Position numbers and translations under genes: made by a program. From the NCBI GenBank assembly GCA_029261215.1, contig JAJDBT010000038.1, forward strand, positions 1 through 37,342: a DNA stretch of 37,342 nucleotides, given 5' to 3'. The first letter of the stretch is position 1. Every line of letters starts with the position of its first letter. Shown in pieces: positions 1-8,683 of the stretch. Origin of the DNA: Nitrospirota bacterium. GTDB taxonomy: Bacteria > Nitrospirota > Nitrospiria > SBBL01 > JAADHI01. The notes under the pieces are model-generated. The model made no database searches, was not told the DNA's origin, and was given only the letters and a program-made list of their open reading frames with translations.

Positions 1-289
1 GGACAGAAGAAAAGACGGAAAGGCCCCCCGGAGGGCGATCAAGAGGTGAAAGGCCCAAACAATTTGAAGGAGCAAACAGGAAAATCTTTTTATTAGAAAA
101 AAAGAAATGGAAACGATCCCTCCTCAAAAATAATCCACCAGTAGGAAGATCGATCTATAAAAACAGGGTTTTCCTACAAGCTCGTTACCGCTTCGGTCTC
201 ACTTAAATTGTTTGAGCAATAAAATCAAAGCGGAGCCCTTCAATCGTGGATCATCTCGGGTTTCATTCTAATCAAAAATCATAAATATA

Positions 290-369
290 GATAAGCGCCG
301 ATGATGATTCCTCTGGGTGCTTATTGAAATATCAGGCATTCATCTGATAATTGACTGATTAGATGAATG
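290..369 (+). other. Two adjacent hairpins
   Basis: First hairpin: ATAAGCGCC (291-299) pairs with GGTGCTTAT (316-324), nine pairs including one G-U. Second hairpin: CATTCATCT (337-345) pairs perfectly with AGATGAATG (361-369), and three more inner pairs (one G-U) are possible. Neither is followed by a clean T-run, so they are not typical intrinsic terminators. They may be terminators of a gene left of the window, a structured leader, or the second may be a dyad operator. The pairing is directly visible; the function is unknown. Confidence 0.4.
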
Positions 370-592
370 TAAATAATTTGGTTTCTTGTGGGGCTTTTTT
401 CTAAAAAAATGGGTTTTATTGGAGGGAGTCTCATTACTCTGAAAAAAATTGACAAGGTTTATTCGGTGTGTTATAACTCGAAAACTTTCGCTGGAGAAAG
501 TCGCTTACTTTTCGTAACTATTGGATTTATCAAGGATTTAGTAGAAATGATGCGATCAAAAGCTAGCACGGGAGAATATCTTAAATGATGGT

Positions 593-601
593 GGGGGGGG
601 G
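593..601. repeat. Nine-G homopolymer tract
   Basis: Nine consecutive G residues lie eight bases inside the start of the doubtful 585-791 reading frame. Tracts of this length are prone to slippage and are used for phase variation in some bacteria. Here the frame itself is not convincing, so this may simply be a mutable tract in non-coding DNA or a sequencing uncertainty. Confidence 0.45.
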
Positions 602-911
602 CTACTCTACTGTCGTTCTGATGTTCTCTGTTTCAATGATGGCTTCATTTGTTCTGTTGCAAGTTTCCCGAACAAAATATCCTTTAACTGAATTGTTTCA
701 ACTAATTTTCCCTGCGAGCGGTGTGGATGTGATTGCTCGTACTCGTAGAAGGGATGTGGCTTCTCCTCGGAGATCGATTTATTTTAAATAGTGGCTAAAA
801 TGGTGGTCATTTTAGGGGGATGAGCCTCCCTATAAAGAGTTTCTTTGCCGTATTAGAGCATCGTTATTAAAGGTAAAGTAAAGACCCCAAGCGATCACAT
901 ATGGAGAGGTT

Positions 912-2057
912 TTGAATTTGAGAGAAAGAAAAAGAGCTGCTTTCAATTCAGTATATGCTGTTTTACTGTCCTTCTTGCTTCTTTTTATTATTAATCCACT
1001 GTCTGCGTTCGCCCAAGAAGATGAAGCCAGCCCAAAAGCTGGGAAACATCTCTATAAGCACTACTGCGCTGTTTGTCATGGTTTTACCGGGAAAGGAAAT
1101 GGGCCCAATGCCGACAACCTTGGGGATGTTCATCCTACAGACTTGACCAGCGAAGCGGTCGACAAACTCGAAGATGAAGAAATTTACGAGGTGATTGAAG
1201 GCGGGGGGGCTGCCATTGATATTTCCTATTACATGCCGCCTTGGGGGTCGATTCTTTCTTCAGAGCAAATCAACGATATCGTTGCCTATATCCGGACCTT
1301 ATCAGAGGCGAATGGCCGTGAAATTTCTGATGTAGTTCGTTTTGCAGATGTAAGAAGGGAAGGGGATGACAAGTGTTTGATGTGTCATTCTCAGGAACAA
1401 AACCTGCTTCGTCCGATTGCGCCAAATATTGGTCACGAAGGAAGTAAATTACGCAAAGAGTGGTTGAGGGGTTTTTTGAAGGAGCCTGAACTTTTGCGTC
1501 CTGTCGGATTCATGCCTTTTAGCAAATCAAAAATGCCGAACTTTTATTTTACAGATGCCGAAGTTGATGCCTTGGTCGCTTATTTGATGACCTTAAAGGA
1601 TGAAGGGATTGACCCTAATATTTTAGCCGGATGGGACGCGGGAGATCCTGCTGAAATAGAAAAAGGCAAAATTTATTTTGTGGAAGATTATGCCTGTGAT
1701 GGGTGTCACAAGCGCTCTTCTGATGGTGATGGAGGGACGGTGGGGCCTGAGCTTTCTTCTGCGGTAGAACGGATTCGTCCAGAATGGATGTTCTATTGGC
1801 TTAAAAATCCACAGCGAATGCGGCCTGATACTCCAATGCCCAATTTTGATATTCCGGATGAGAAGATCCGTTCTCTCTTGTCCTATCTCTATGGTTCTGG
1901 CGGAAATGCGGCTATGGCCAGGGCGGTTTCAATGGATGAGCCTCTGGATGAAAAACAGCTTGAAAAAGGTAAAAAGATTGTAGAGTCTAAAAATTGTCAA
2001 GGTTGTCATTTAATTGATTCATATAATAGTCAGTCAGGCCCTTTGAGGGATGAGTGA
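912..2057 (+). CDS. Exported tetraheme c-type cytochrome, last domain cut short
   Basis: A 381-residue periplasmic electron carrier with a signal peptide (basic n-region, hydrophobic 14-30, AFA cleavage near 34). Four CXXCH sites sit at residues 52-56, 155-159, 262-266 and 362-366. The first three lie in cytochrome c domains of ordinary size, with candidate axial methionines at MPPWG (108), the KMPN stretch (208) and PMPN (309). The fourth domain stops 15 residues after its CXXCH, so it has no room for the helix and methionine ligand expected of this fold. The start is a TTG with GGAGAGG about five bases upstream. It opens the 15-kb respiratory cluster; the next gene begins 53 bases later. 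It probably passes electrons between the bc-type complex or an external donor and the oxidase. The exact partner cannot be read from sequence. Confidence 0.85.
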   Translation: MNLRERKRAAFNSVYAVLLSFLLLFIINPLSAFAQEDEASPKAGKHLYKHYCAVCHGFTGKGNGPNADNLGDVHPTDLTSEAVDKLEDEEIYEVIEGGGAAIDISYYMPPWGSILSSEQINDIVAYIRTLSEANGREISDVVRFADVRREGDDKCLMCHSQEQNLLRPIAPNIGHEGSKLRKEWLRGFLKEPELLRPVGFMPFSKSKMPNFYFTDAEVDALVAYLMTLKDEGIDPNILAGWDAGDPAEIEKGKIYFVEDYACDGCHKRSSDGDGGTVGPELSSAVERIRPEWMFYWLKNPQRMRPDTPMPNFDIPDEKIRSLLSYLYGSGGNAAMARAVSMDEPLDEKQLEKGKKIVESKNCQGCHLIDSYNSQSGPLRDE

Positions 2058-2110
2058 GTTCCGTTTAAAATATAGAGAGCAAGAATAAACAATTAAGAAA
2101 GGGTATTCGC

Positions 2111-2635
2111 ATGCTTCGAAAATTTCCTCTTTTGATCTTGAGTTTAATGTTCATTTCTCTTTTAGCGTTTCCAAGCCTTGGGCTTGCGGCAGAGGATGAT
2201 GACAAGCCTTTAAAACCCGTCCCAAAGGCTTTTGCGGACAAGCATATGCCCAGTGGTTGGTGGACCGATGAGAAGGTGATCGCAGAAGGCAAGAAGATCT
2301 TTGAAACACGAAAACTGGAATATGAGTACAAAAGAAAAAAGAAGGTTGCAAAAGAGGGTTGCGCAACCTGTCACGGTATTAATGCCAAGAAGGATCGTCC
2401 GAAAAAGCGGGGCGCGAAGGATTTTCGCTCATCCAACAGAATGAACCGTCTTTCTGACAGTTATTGGTTTTGGCGAACTTCAGAGGGTGTGAAAAAAACA
2501 AGCATGCCAGCATGGGGAAAAGAGCTTTCTGAAGAGGAAATCTGGAAAGTAATCGCCTATGAACATACCTGGTCACACGGAAACAAGCCTGCGGTTCATG
2601 ATCATAAGGAAATTGAAAACACTGTCGAAAAGTAA
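2111..2635 (+). CDS. Exported monoheme c-type cytochrome
   Basis: A 174-residue protein with a signal peptide (MLRKF start, hydrophobic 6-24, likely cleavage after LGLAA) and a single CATCH heme site at residues 84-88. A likely axial methionine lies in SMPAWGKELS, typical of cytochrome c class I domains. The region 60-83 before the heme is unusually rich in lysine and arginine, and the C-terminus is rich in histidine and glutamate. It sits between the tetraheme cytochrome and the NuoL-like gene, so it is likely an accessory electron carrier of the same respiratory machine. I recognise the cytochrome c fold but no named family. Confidence 0.8.
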   Translation: MLRKFPLLILSLMFISLLAFPSLGLAAEDDDKPLKPVPKAFADKHMPSGWWTDEKVIAEGKKIFETRKLEYEYKRKKKVAKEGCATCHGINAKKDRPKKRGAKDFRSSNRMNRLSDSYWFWRTSEGVKKTSMPAWGKELSEEEIWKVIAYEHTWSHGNKPAVHDHKEIENTVEK

Positions 2636-2715
2636 TTAGTCCGTATGTGTCGCTTCGTATTGTTGCTTAAAAGCCTTTATCTTCATCGGTATTTGAAGGT
2701 GAAGATAGAAAGAGA

Positions 2716-4263
2716 GTGATGGAAGTAGAATCAATAAAACCCCTATTGGCGGTTTTCATTCCTTTGATCGGGTCAGCCTTTATTCTTTTTGCCCGAAAGA
2801 AGCCGAACATTAGGGAGCTGTGTACTCTCACTACGGCGTTTCTTATGTTTTTTGCCGTATTAAGTATGGTGCCGGATGTCCTTGCGGGGAAAACACTGAC
2901 GTACACTCTGCTCGCTTTCTGGCCCTCTGTGCCTATCGGGTTTCGTGTTGACGGTCTGGGTATGATTTTTGGAATCGTTGCTGCGTTTACCTGGATATTG
3001 ACTACCTTTTATTCGATCGGCTACATGCGGAGTTTGAATGAGCACGCGCAAACACGGTTTTATTTTTGTTTTGCCGTGACCTTGTTTGCGACCGAGGGAG
3101 CCGCTTTTTCAAATAACTGGTTTACGCTCTTTCTTTTTTACGAGCTTATTACTCTGTTTACCTACCCTCTCGTTGCACATCATGAGACACAAGAGGCTTG
3201 GGAAAAAGGAAATAAGTACTTGGCTTATCTGCTCGGTACTTCCAAGGTCTTTTTAATCCCTGCGGTGCTCGGAACCTATTTCTATGCGGGGTCTATTGAT
3301 TTTACGTCAAACGGGATTATGCCTCATGACATAGATAAAACTCTGCTGATTGGAATATATGTTTTTTATTTGGCCGGTATTGGTAAGGTGGCGTTCATGC
3401 CGCTTCATTCATGGTTACCGGCTTCCATGATTGCGCCTACCCCTGTGAGTGCGTTGTTACATGCTGTGGCTGTTGTGAATACTGGCGCATTTTGCGTTTT
3501 AAGGGTCATTGTTAATATCTATGGCATTGACTTGATGCAGAAGCTGGATTTAGGTGTTGTTACGGCGATCATTGCGTGTTTTACCATTATCACCGCTTCC
3601 ATTTATGCCATGAAAAGCAATAATCTGAAGGAACGAATTGCGTATTCCACTGTAAGTCAACTTTCTTACATGGTTTTAGGGGGTGCGCTCTTAACGCCGA
3701 CGGGTATTCGTGGTGGCATCATGCACATTGCGATGCATGCCTTTGCCAAGATCACACTTTTTTTCTGTGCGGGTTCGATCTATGTGGCTACGAGAAAATC
3801 AAACGTTTCAGAATTAAATGGCATTGGACGGAAAATGCCCTGGACAATGGCCGCCTTTGCGATCGCGACTTTGAGTATGGTGGGTATTCCTCCAGCGGGG
3901 GGATTCGTAAGTAAATGGTATCTCATGATTGGTTCTGCTGAAGCAGACGAATTTTGGACGCTGATCGTATTGGCAACAAGTGCCTTGTTGAATGCATTTT
4001 ATTTTGTCCCTATCGTGGTCAATGGTTTTTTTCGACCCTCTGATGACGAACCTGTATCAGAAGCGACAGCAGGTTCTGTTTTGATTCCGCAAAGCGTTGG
4101 CGCTGCCGCCGCGTCGAATGTGGCGAACGGTGGTGCCGCAGTTAGCATTCGGGAGCCGTCACTCTTTGTTGTTCTTCCATTGTGCATTACAGCCGTGGTT
4201 TCTATGGTGCTTGGGATGTATCCCAATTTGTTGTTGGAATTCATCGGGACGATGTTTCGATGA
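2716..4263 (+). CDS. NuoL/MrpA-type proton-translocating antiporter-like membrane subunit
   Basis: A 515-residue polytopic membrane protein of the Proton_antipo_M family (complex I NuoL/M/N and Mrp antiporter subunits). Residues used for proton transfer in this family are present: Glu143 in FYELITL (TM5), Lys224 in GIGKVAF (TM7) and Lys345 in HAFAKITLFF. The stretch LPASMIAPTPVSALLHA is closest to the NuoL/MrpA version of that loop. The C-terminal long amphipathic arm of NuoL is absent. The start is GTG at 2716 or the adjacent ATG at 2719; no strong Shine-Dalgarno decides it. It stands next to a second such subunit and an oxidase, with no hydrophilic complex I subunit (NuoB-I) anywhere in the window. 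That suggests an ion pump attached to the oxidase rather than to NADH dehydrogenase; this is inference. Confidence 0.87.
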   Translation: MMEVESIKPLLAVFIPLIGSAFILFARKKPNIRELCTLTTAFLMFFAVLSMVPDVLAGKTLTYTLLAFWPSVPIGFRVDGLGMIFGIVAAFTWILTTFYSIGYMRSLNEHAQTRFYFCFAVTLFATEGAAFSNNWFTLFLFYELITLFTYPLVAHHETQEAWEKGNKYLAYLLGTSKVFLIPAVLGTYFYAGSIDFTSNGIMPHDIDKTLLIGIYVFYLAGIGKVAFMPLHSWLPASMIAPTPVSALLHAVAVVNTGAFCVLRVIVNIYGIDLMQKLDLGVVTAIIACFTIITASIYAMKSNNLKERIAYSTVSQLSYMVLGGALLTPTGIRGGIMHIAMHAFAKITLFFCAGSIYVATRKSNVSELNGIGRKMPWTMAAFAIATLSMVGIPPAGGFVSKWYLMIGSAEADEFWTLIVLATSALLNAFYFVPIVVNGFFRPSDDEPVSEATAGSVLIPQSVGAAAASNVANGGAAVSIREPSLFVVLPLCITAVVSMVLGMYPNLLLEFIGTMFR

Positions 4264-4334
4264 AGCTGGCTGAAGGGGTGTTTATGTCTGTTGATCTCCA
4301 GATGATTGCAATGTTTATTACGAGGAGCGCATAA

Positions 4335-6137
4335 GTGGAGACTTCAATTCCCCTATGGGTAGTTTTGGTTCCTATCTTGGGGGCCTTTGCTTTACTGATT
4401 AAAAAAGAATCAGATCAATTTCGAAATGCCATTGTGATCGGAAGCAGCACGCTTTCTTTTATCCTTTTGCTGAGTCTGTACAGTTCGGTCATGAAAGGCA
4501 GTGCGCATTACGCCATTTCCTGGTTGCCAGGTTTTGAGATTACTTTTAATGTAGATGCTTCTGGCCTGCTAGTTGCTCTTGTGACAGCCTTCCTTTGGAT
4601 TCTTTGTTCAGTTTACAGCGTTACCTATATGACGCATGAAAAAAAACGACTTCGATATGATTTCTTTTCCCTGTTAACCTTGGCGACAAATCTGGGTGTC
4701 TTGGTCGCCGGTGATTTTTTTACGCTTTTCATCTTTTTTGAAGGCTTGCTGATTTTTCCTTACCCCTTAATTGCACATAAGGAAGATGCTCCAGCAGTAA
4801 AAGGTGCAAATCTCTATCTTTATGTGGGTGTTGCAACCAGTCTGCTGTTGTTATCAGGGATGGTACTCTTAAAATCGTATTCAGGGTCGCTCGCTATTCA
4901 ATCTATTTCTCCTGAAGTTGCAGCCTCTATGAGCACCGCGATTAAGTATCAAATCGCAATACTCATGATCGTCGGTTTTGGAGGGAAGGCTGGATTGTTT
5001 TTTGAACATTTCTGGTTGCCTGAAGCCCATCCCGTTGCCCCCACCCCAGCCTCTGCACTGCTTTCGGCCGCGATGATTAAAGCTGGAGCCTATGGGATTT
5101 TTAGAGTGGTCAATCTGTTGTTCGTCCCTCAGGGTGGATCCATGACGGGAGACTGGTTGACCTTGAGCAATATTGGTTATTGGACGATCATCATTGGAAG
5201 CATTACGATGTTTTTTGCGGTGATTTCGGCCTTGATTGCAACCAATTCAAAGCGGATGCTGGCTTTTCATAGCATCAGTCAAATGGGTTATATTGTCATG
5301 GGAATTGGATGTGCGGCTTATTTGGGGCAGCACGGGGCCGTAGGTGCTGCAGGCGCTCTATATCATATCGTTAATCACGCACTTTTTAAGGCCGCTCTCT
5401 TTTTGGGTGTCGGGGCTGTTTATTTTAGGACAAATGAGCTGGACATGTACAAGCTTGGTGGTCTAATGAAAAATATGCCTGTGACTGCGATTTGTCTGTT
5501 CATTGCAGTTTGTGGCATTTCCGGTGTCCCTTTTTTCAATGGCTTTGCCAGTAAAACGATTCTGCATCATGCCATCATTGAGTCCTATGAGCATGGCCAT
5601 GATATGACGCTGTGGGTTGTGGAGAAAATATTTATTGTCACGGCGGCGGGTACTTTTGCCTCTAACTTTAAGCTGTTCTATTTAATGTTTAGAGGGAATC
5701 GACCAAAACAATATGACGATGTGGCACCGGCACCGCTTCCCATGAAAATTGGAATGATTGGTTTCTCCGTTGCGATTCTCTTTCTGGGTTTATTTCCAAA
5801 CTGGCTGCTTGAAACTGCGATTGGTCCTGCATTGGCTCCTCTTGGTTTTGACTCTGGGGCAGATGGATACCGCCTTATCTATGATGTGCAAACACAAATT
5901 TCAGGTTTGGCGATTCTGTACCCGGGCACAGAAAGCTTTTCGATGGTCTTGCATAACCTCTTTTCCGGTGGGATCGCCTTGGTTCTCGGAGCGGGGCTTC
6001 TCTATGGTGGTTTGAAATATCATTGGTTTAACTTCAGGGTACCAACATTTTTTACATTTGATTTTTATGCGACTAAAATACTCAGACGATTATTGAATCC
6101 TTGGTTCCTTGCTGATGGTAGTCGTAAGCGCGTATGA
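4335..6137 (+). CDS. NuoM/MrpD-type proton-translocating antiporter-like membrane subunit
   Basis: A 600-residue polytopic protein of the same Proton_antipo_M family as its upstream neighbour but a different subtype. Glu136 (IFFEGLL), Lys218 (FGGKAGLFF), Lys249 (AMIKAGAYG) and the lysine of HALFKAALF mark the usual proton path. The Lys249 motif is found in NuoM/MrpD-like members and is replaced by VVNTGAF in the neighbour, so the two are not recent duplicates. A C-terminal extension beyond residue 500 adds at least one further membrane span (around 545-567). The start is GTG with GGAG eight bases before it. A 71-base gap separates it from the upstream gene. It probably couples electron flow through the adjacent bd-like oxidase to proton or sodium movement. 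Confidence 0.87.
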   Translation: METSIPLWVVLVPILGAFALLIKKESDQFRNAIVIGSSTLSFILLLSLYSSVMKGSAHYAISWLPGFEITFNVDASGLLVALVTAFLWILCSVYSVTYMTHEKKRLRYDFFSLLTLATNLGVLVAGDFFTLFIFFEGLLIFPYPLIAHKEDAPAVKGANLYLYVGVATSLLLLSGMVLLKSYSGSLAIQSISPEVAASMSTAIKYQIAILMIVGFGGKAGLFFEHFWLPEAHPVAPTPASALLSAAMIKAGAYGIFRVVNLLFVPQGGSMTGDWLTLSNIGYWTIIIGSITMFFAVISALIATNSKRMLAFHSISQMGYIVMGIGCAAYLGQHGAVGAAGALYHIVNHALFKAALFLGVGAVYFRTNELDMYKLGGLMKNMPVTAICLFIAVCGISGVPFFNGFASKTILHHAIIESYEHGHDMTLWVVEKIFIVTAAGTFASNFKLFYLMFRGNRPKQYDDVAPAPLPMKIGMIGFSVAILFLGLFPNWLLETAIGPALAPLGFDSGADGYRLIYDVQTQISGLAILYPGTESFSMVLHNLFSGGIALVLGAGLLYGGLKYHWFNFRVPTFFTFDFYATKILRRLLNPWFLADGSRKRV

Positions 6138-6171
6138 GATTTATAGGTGTAGTCATGAAAGGGGGAATAAA

Positions 6172-8571
6172 ATGACTTTAAAGAAAATAACAACACATCC
6201 CAGGGCCTGGGGCGTATTCCTCTTCGCATTGCTCGTGTTCCTTTCTTCTCCTTCTGTTTATGCTGAAGTTTCCGAGGCGATCAGTTATCGTGATATGAGC
6301 AGTATGAGTAGCCGGAACCTTGTCTGGTTGCTCGCTCAGGTACACATTTTGTTCGGCGCGTTTTTGTTGGGTGTGCCGATGTTTATTATCGCCATTGAGA
6401 TTATGGGGGTTAAAACCGGGGAAGTTCGTTATGACAAATTAGCCCACGAATTTACAGATTTGATTGTCGCGGTTTTTGCGACAACGGCTCTGCTCGGTAT
6501 TTTCTTCTTGTTCTCTCTCCTGGTTTTTTATCCTGAATTAATGCGGGTTATGGCGGATATTTTCAATCCGACTTACTACATCTATCTATCCCTATTCCTG
6601 GCAGAGACGGGTTGTGTCTACATTTATTGGTCTAAATGGGAGGAGTGGCAGAACAGAAAAGCGCTGCACATATTCTGGGGCATGATGCTGAATATTGCTG
6701 GCCTGGCCCTCGTCTTTTTACCCAGTGCCTATCTCGCTTTTCAGGCCAGTCCTGTGGTTTTGAGTCCTGATTTGGGTCCATGGGAAAAGGCCTGGACGGC
6801 GATTAATAACCCTACGTGGATTCCGGTTGTCATCCATCGCGTCGTTGGAAATCTGATTCTCGGTGGTTTTGTGTGTGGGGCCTATGCGGGCGTCGCCTAT
6901 CTTGGTGCGAAAACACAAGAGGAAAAGGAACATTACGACTGGATGGGCTATGTCGGTAATTTTATCGGCGTTTTTGGTCTACTCCCGATGCCTTTTGCGG
7001 GTTATTACCTTATGCGGGAAGTCTATCAGTATAACCAGCAGATGGGAATTACCTTAATGGGGGGTATTCTCTCATGGTTATTTATTCTTCAAGCGGTTCT
7101 TATTGGTGTCCTTTTTGTGGGGTCCAATTATTATTTCTGGCAGGGGATTGCCTATAGAACAGGTTCTGGACCCAAATATAAAAAACCAATTATTTTTATG
7201 TTGATTGCCTTGGTCGGTGCTTTTTCTGTCTGGCTGACTCCTCATTCTCTTGTGGCCAGTGTTTCTGAAGCCAGAGCAATGGGTGGTTCTCATCATCCAC
7301 TGCTAGGTGTTTTTGGGGTGATGTCGGCTAAGTTGACTGTGGTCAACCTGATGATTGTGACCACATTTATCTGTTTCATTCTTTATTGGAGGGCAGATAA
7401 AGAGATTACAGTGAAGTGGGGAAAGGCTGCGAATATTTTTACCGTCGCACTGATTGTTGTGGCCGTTATTTTTATTATCTGGTTGGGTGTTTATGGGTAT
7501 TTTGTGCCTTCGGTTTATCGTGTAAATGTCCTTTCTGTGGTTCAAGTTTTGGCTGTACTTTTTGTGATGTTTACGATTACGCCTTTAACGGCACTTTCTC
7601 TTCGGTCTGCGAAACTCACCCATAAGATGAAGTGGGGCGTAATGCCTGCACGTTCACAGTATGCCCTCGTGATTAATGCGGTTTTTGTTGTGCTTACAAT
7701 GGCATTGATGGGTTACGCTCGTTCTGCTTCCCGGGTTCACTGGCATATCTATGGGGTTTTGGAAGATACGTCTACTCATGCGTATACCCCGACTTTGGGG
7801 GTTGCGTCCTTTCTGTTCGTATTAAGTACTGCAATTTTTTGTGTAATGGTAGGGATTGTTTTTTGGACCTCACATACAATTCGGCATAATCGTTTTTCCA
7901 CACGATATTTTTATCTTGCCCCTGTTTTTATGTGGTTTTGCGATCTTTTTGAAAAAGACGAAAAAAAACGTCTTCCAAAAGAGGTGGGTGGTCCCCGTTT
8001 TGTGATGTTGAAGGTAACGACCGTTGTGAGTGTCTTTTTGCTGACCTATACCTATGTCGGTTATCAGGTTCCCCAAAAAGTGGGTATGCCGCCAGAAAAA
8101 AAGGAATTGGATCTCACTATGGTCAAAACCCAGGACGATATGGTTCAAATGGGTCAGGACATTTTTTACAGTAAAGGGCAATGCGCACTTTGTCACAGTA
8201 TTGGAGAAGGGCATGGGCGTTGTCCTAATCTGGCTGGTGTAGGAGAGCGGCTTACACGAGAATTTATATACGAGGCCCTGACGAATCCCAAGGCGTATGT
8301 GAAAATGGATTACGATCCTGCGATGCCTGTGAACTATTCTGCTGAAATGCCAGCGATTGATAAACCTCCTATTGGTCTTTCTGAAGTGGAGTTAATGACA
8401 ATCATCGCTTTTGTCCAAAGTAATGGGGGAAAGGTGACTGTGACGCCGGATGAACTGAGGGCAATTTCTGAAAAATCGAAAGAAACTCCAGTGCCGGAAC
8501 CTGTTGAACACAATAACGAAGAAAAACCAAAGGCTCCCGAAGAAATCGCAATGAGTTTGAGCGGATCGTAG
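6172..8571 (+). CDS. Cytochrome bd-like oxidase subunit I fused to a C-terminal cytochrome c domain
   Basis: A 799-residue protein likely to be the terminal oxidase of the cluster. It has a cleavable-looking signal segment (to SVYA at 31), then a CydA-like membrane domain with about a dozen or more spans. His58 in AQVHILFG and His222 in VIHRVVGN align with the CydA heme ligands. The helix carrying the CydA GRQPW signature is recognisable (W524, then IYGVL), but the signature reads SRVHW, and the glutamate two residues before it in CydA is serine here. A cytochrome c domain follows (CALCH at 671-675, MPV or MPA as possible ligand), ending in a Pro/Glu-rich tail. No CydB gene is present. Loss of the quinol-site motif plus a fused cytochrome c suggests oxidation of cytochrome c rather than quinol; this is inference. 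The in-frame ATG at 6109 is rejected because the ATG at 6172 has a GGGGG ribosome site and gives a proper signal sequence. Confidence 0.85.
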   Translation: MTLKKITTHPRAWGVFLFALLVFLSSPSVYAEVSEAISYRDMSSMSSRNLVWLLAQVHILFGAFLLGVPMFIIAIEIMGVKTGEVRYDKLAHEFTDLIVAVFATTALLGIFFLFSLLVFYPELMRVMADIFNPTYYIYLSLFLAETGCVYIYWSKWEEWQNRKALHIFWGMMLNIAGLALVFLPSAYLAFQASPVVLSPDLGPWEKAWTAINNPTWIPVVIHRVVGNLILGGFVCGAYAGVAYLGAKTQEEKEHYDWMGYVGNFIGVFGLLPMPFAGYYLMREVYQYNQQMGITLMGGILSWLFILQAVLIGVLFVGSNYYFWQGIAYRTGSGPKYKKPIIFMLIALVGAFSVWLTPHSLVASVSEARAMGGSHHPLLGVFGVMSAKLTVVNLMIVTTFICFILYWRADKEITVKWGKAANIFTVALIVVAVIFIIWLGVYGYFVPSVYRVNVLSVVQVLAVLFVMFTITPLTALSLRSAKLTHKMKWGVMPARSQYALVINAVFVVLTMALMGYARSASRVHWHIYGVLEDTSTHAYTPTLGVASFLFVLSTAIFCVMVGIVFWTSHTIRHNRFSTRYFYLAPVFMWFCDLFEKDEKKRLPKEVGGPRFVMLKVTTVVSVFLLTYTYVGYQVPQKVGMPPEKKELDLTMVKTQDDMVQMGQDIFYSKGQCALCHSIGEGHGRCPNLAGVGERLTREFIYEALTNPKAYVKMDYDPAMPVNYSAEMPAIDKPPIGLSEVELMTIIAFVQSNGGKVTVTPDELRAISEKSKETPVPEPVEHNNEEKPKAPEEIAMSLSGS

Positions 8572-8683
8572 TTTGGTATTTTAGCGTGCAATCAAAAGGT
8601 ATTGATATTCCTGTCCTGGGTTTTTGAGATGGGCAGCAAATAATTGGACTTAATGTTTTAGTTATCGGTTTTCAGGGGAGTAG

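Larger units (their letters stand above)
1..911. other. Gene-poor leader region upstream of the respiratory cluster
   Basis: No reading frame here looks like a real gene. Two small frames (388-588 from GTG, 585-791 from ATG, joined by an ATGA overlap) have no clear ribosome binding site, no recognisable motif, and the second begins on a nine-G tract. What can be seen is structure: hairpins at 290-325 and 337-369, a G9 tract at 593-601, and an 8-bp perfect hairpin (CTAAAATG at 795-802, CATTTTAG at 808-815). The real gene 912 has a GGAGAGG just before it. A promoter for the long cluster downstream probably lies between 790 and 900, but I could not pick convincing -35/-10 boxes. Confidence 0.5.

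Noticed and set aside
1-95. Glycine- or SAM-riboswitch-like words (GGACAGA, ATCAAGAG, GAAGGAGCAA)
   Set aside because: Individual words match, but the conserved closing segments (for glycine the CTCTCAGG core, for SAM the GGCAACC core) are missing and no downstream gene fits such control.
388-791. Two small open frames of 66 and 68 codons
   Set aside because: No good ribosome site, no recognisable domain, weak codon-like pattern and a G9 tract at the start of the second. Treated as chance frames.
2716-6137. A complete Mrp antiporter or complex I operon
   Set aside because: Only two antiporter-like subunits are present; none of MrpB, C, E, F, G or NuoA-K is nearby.
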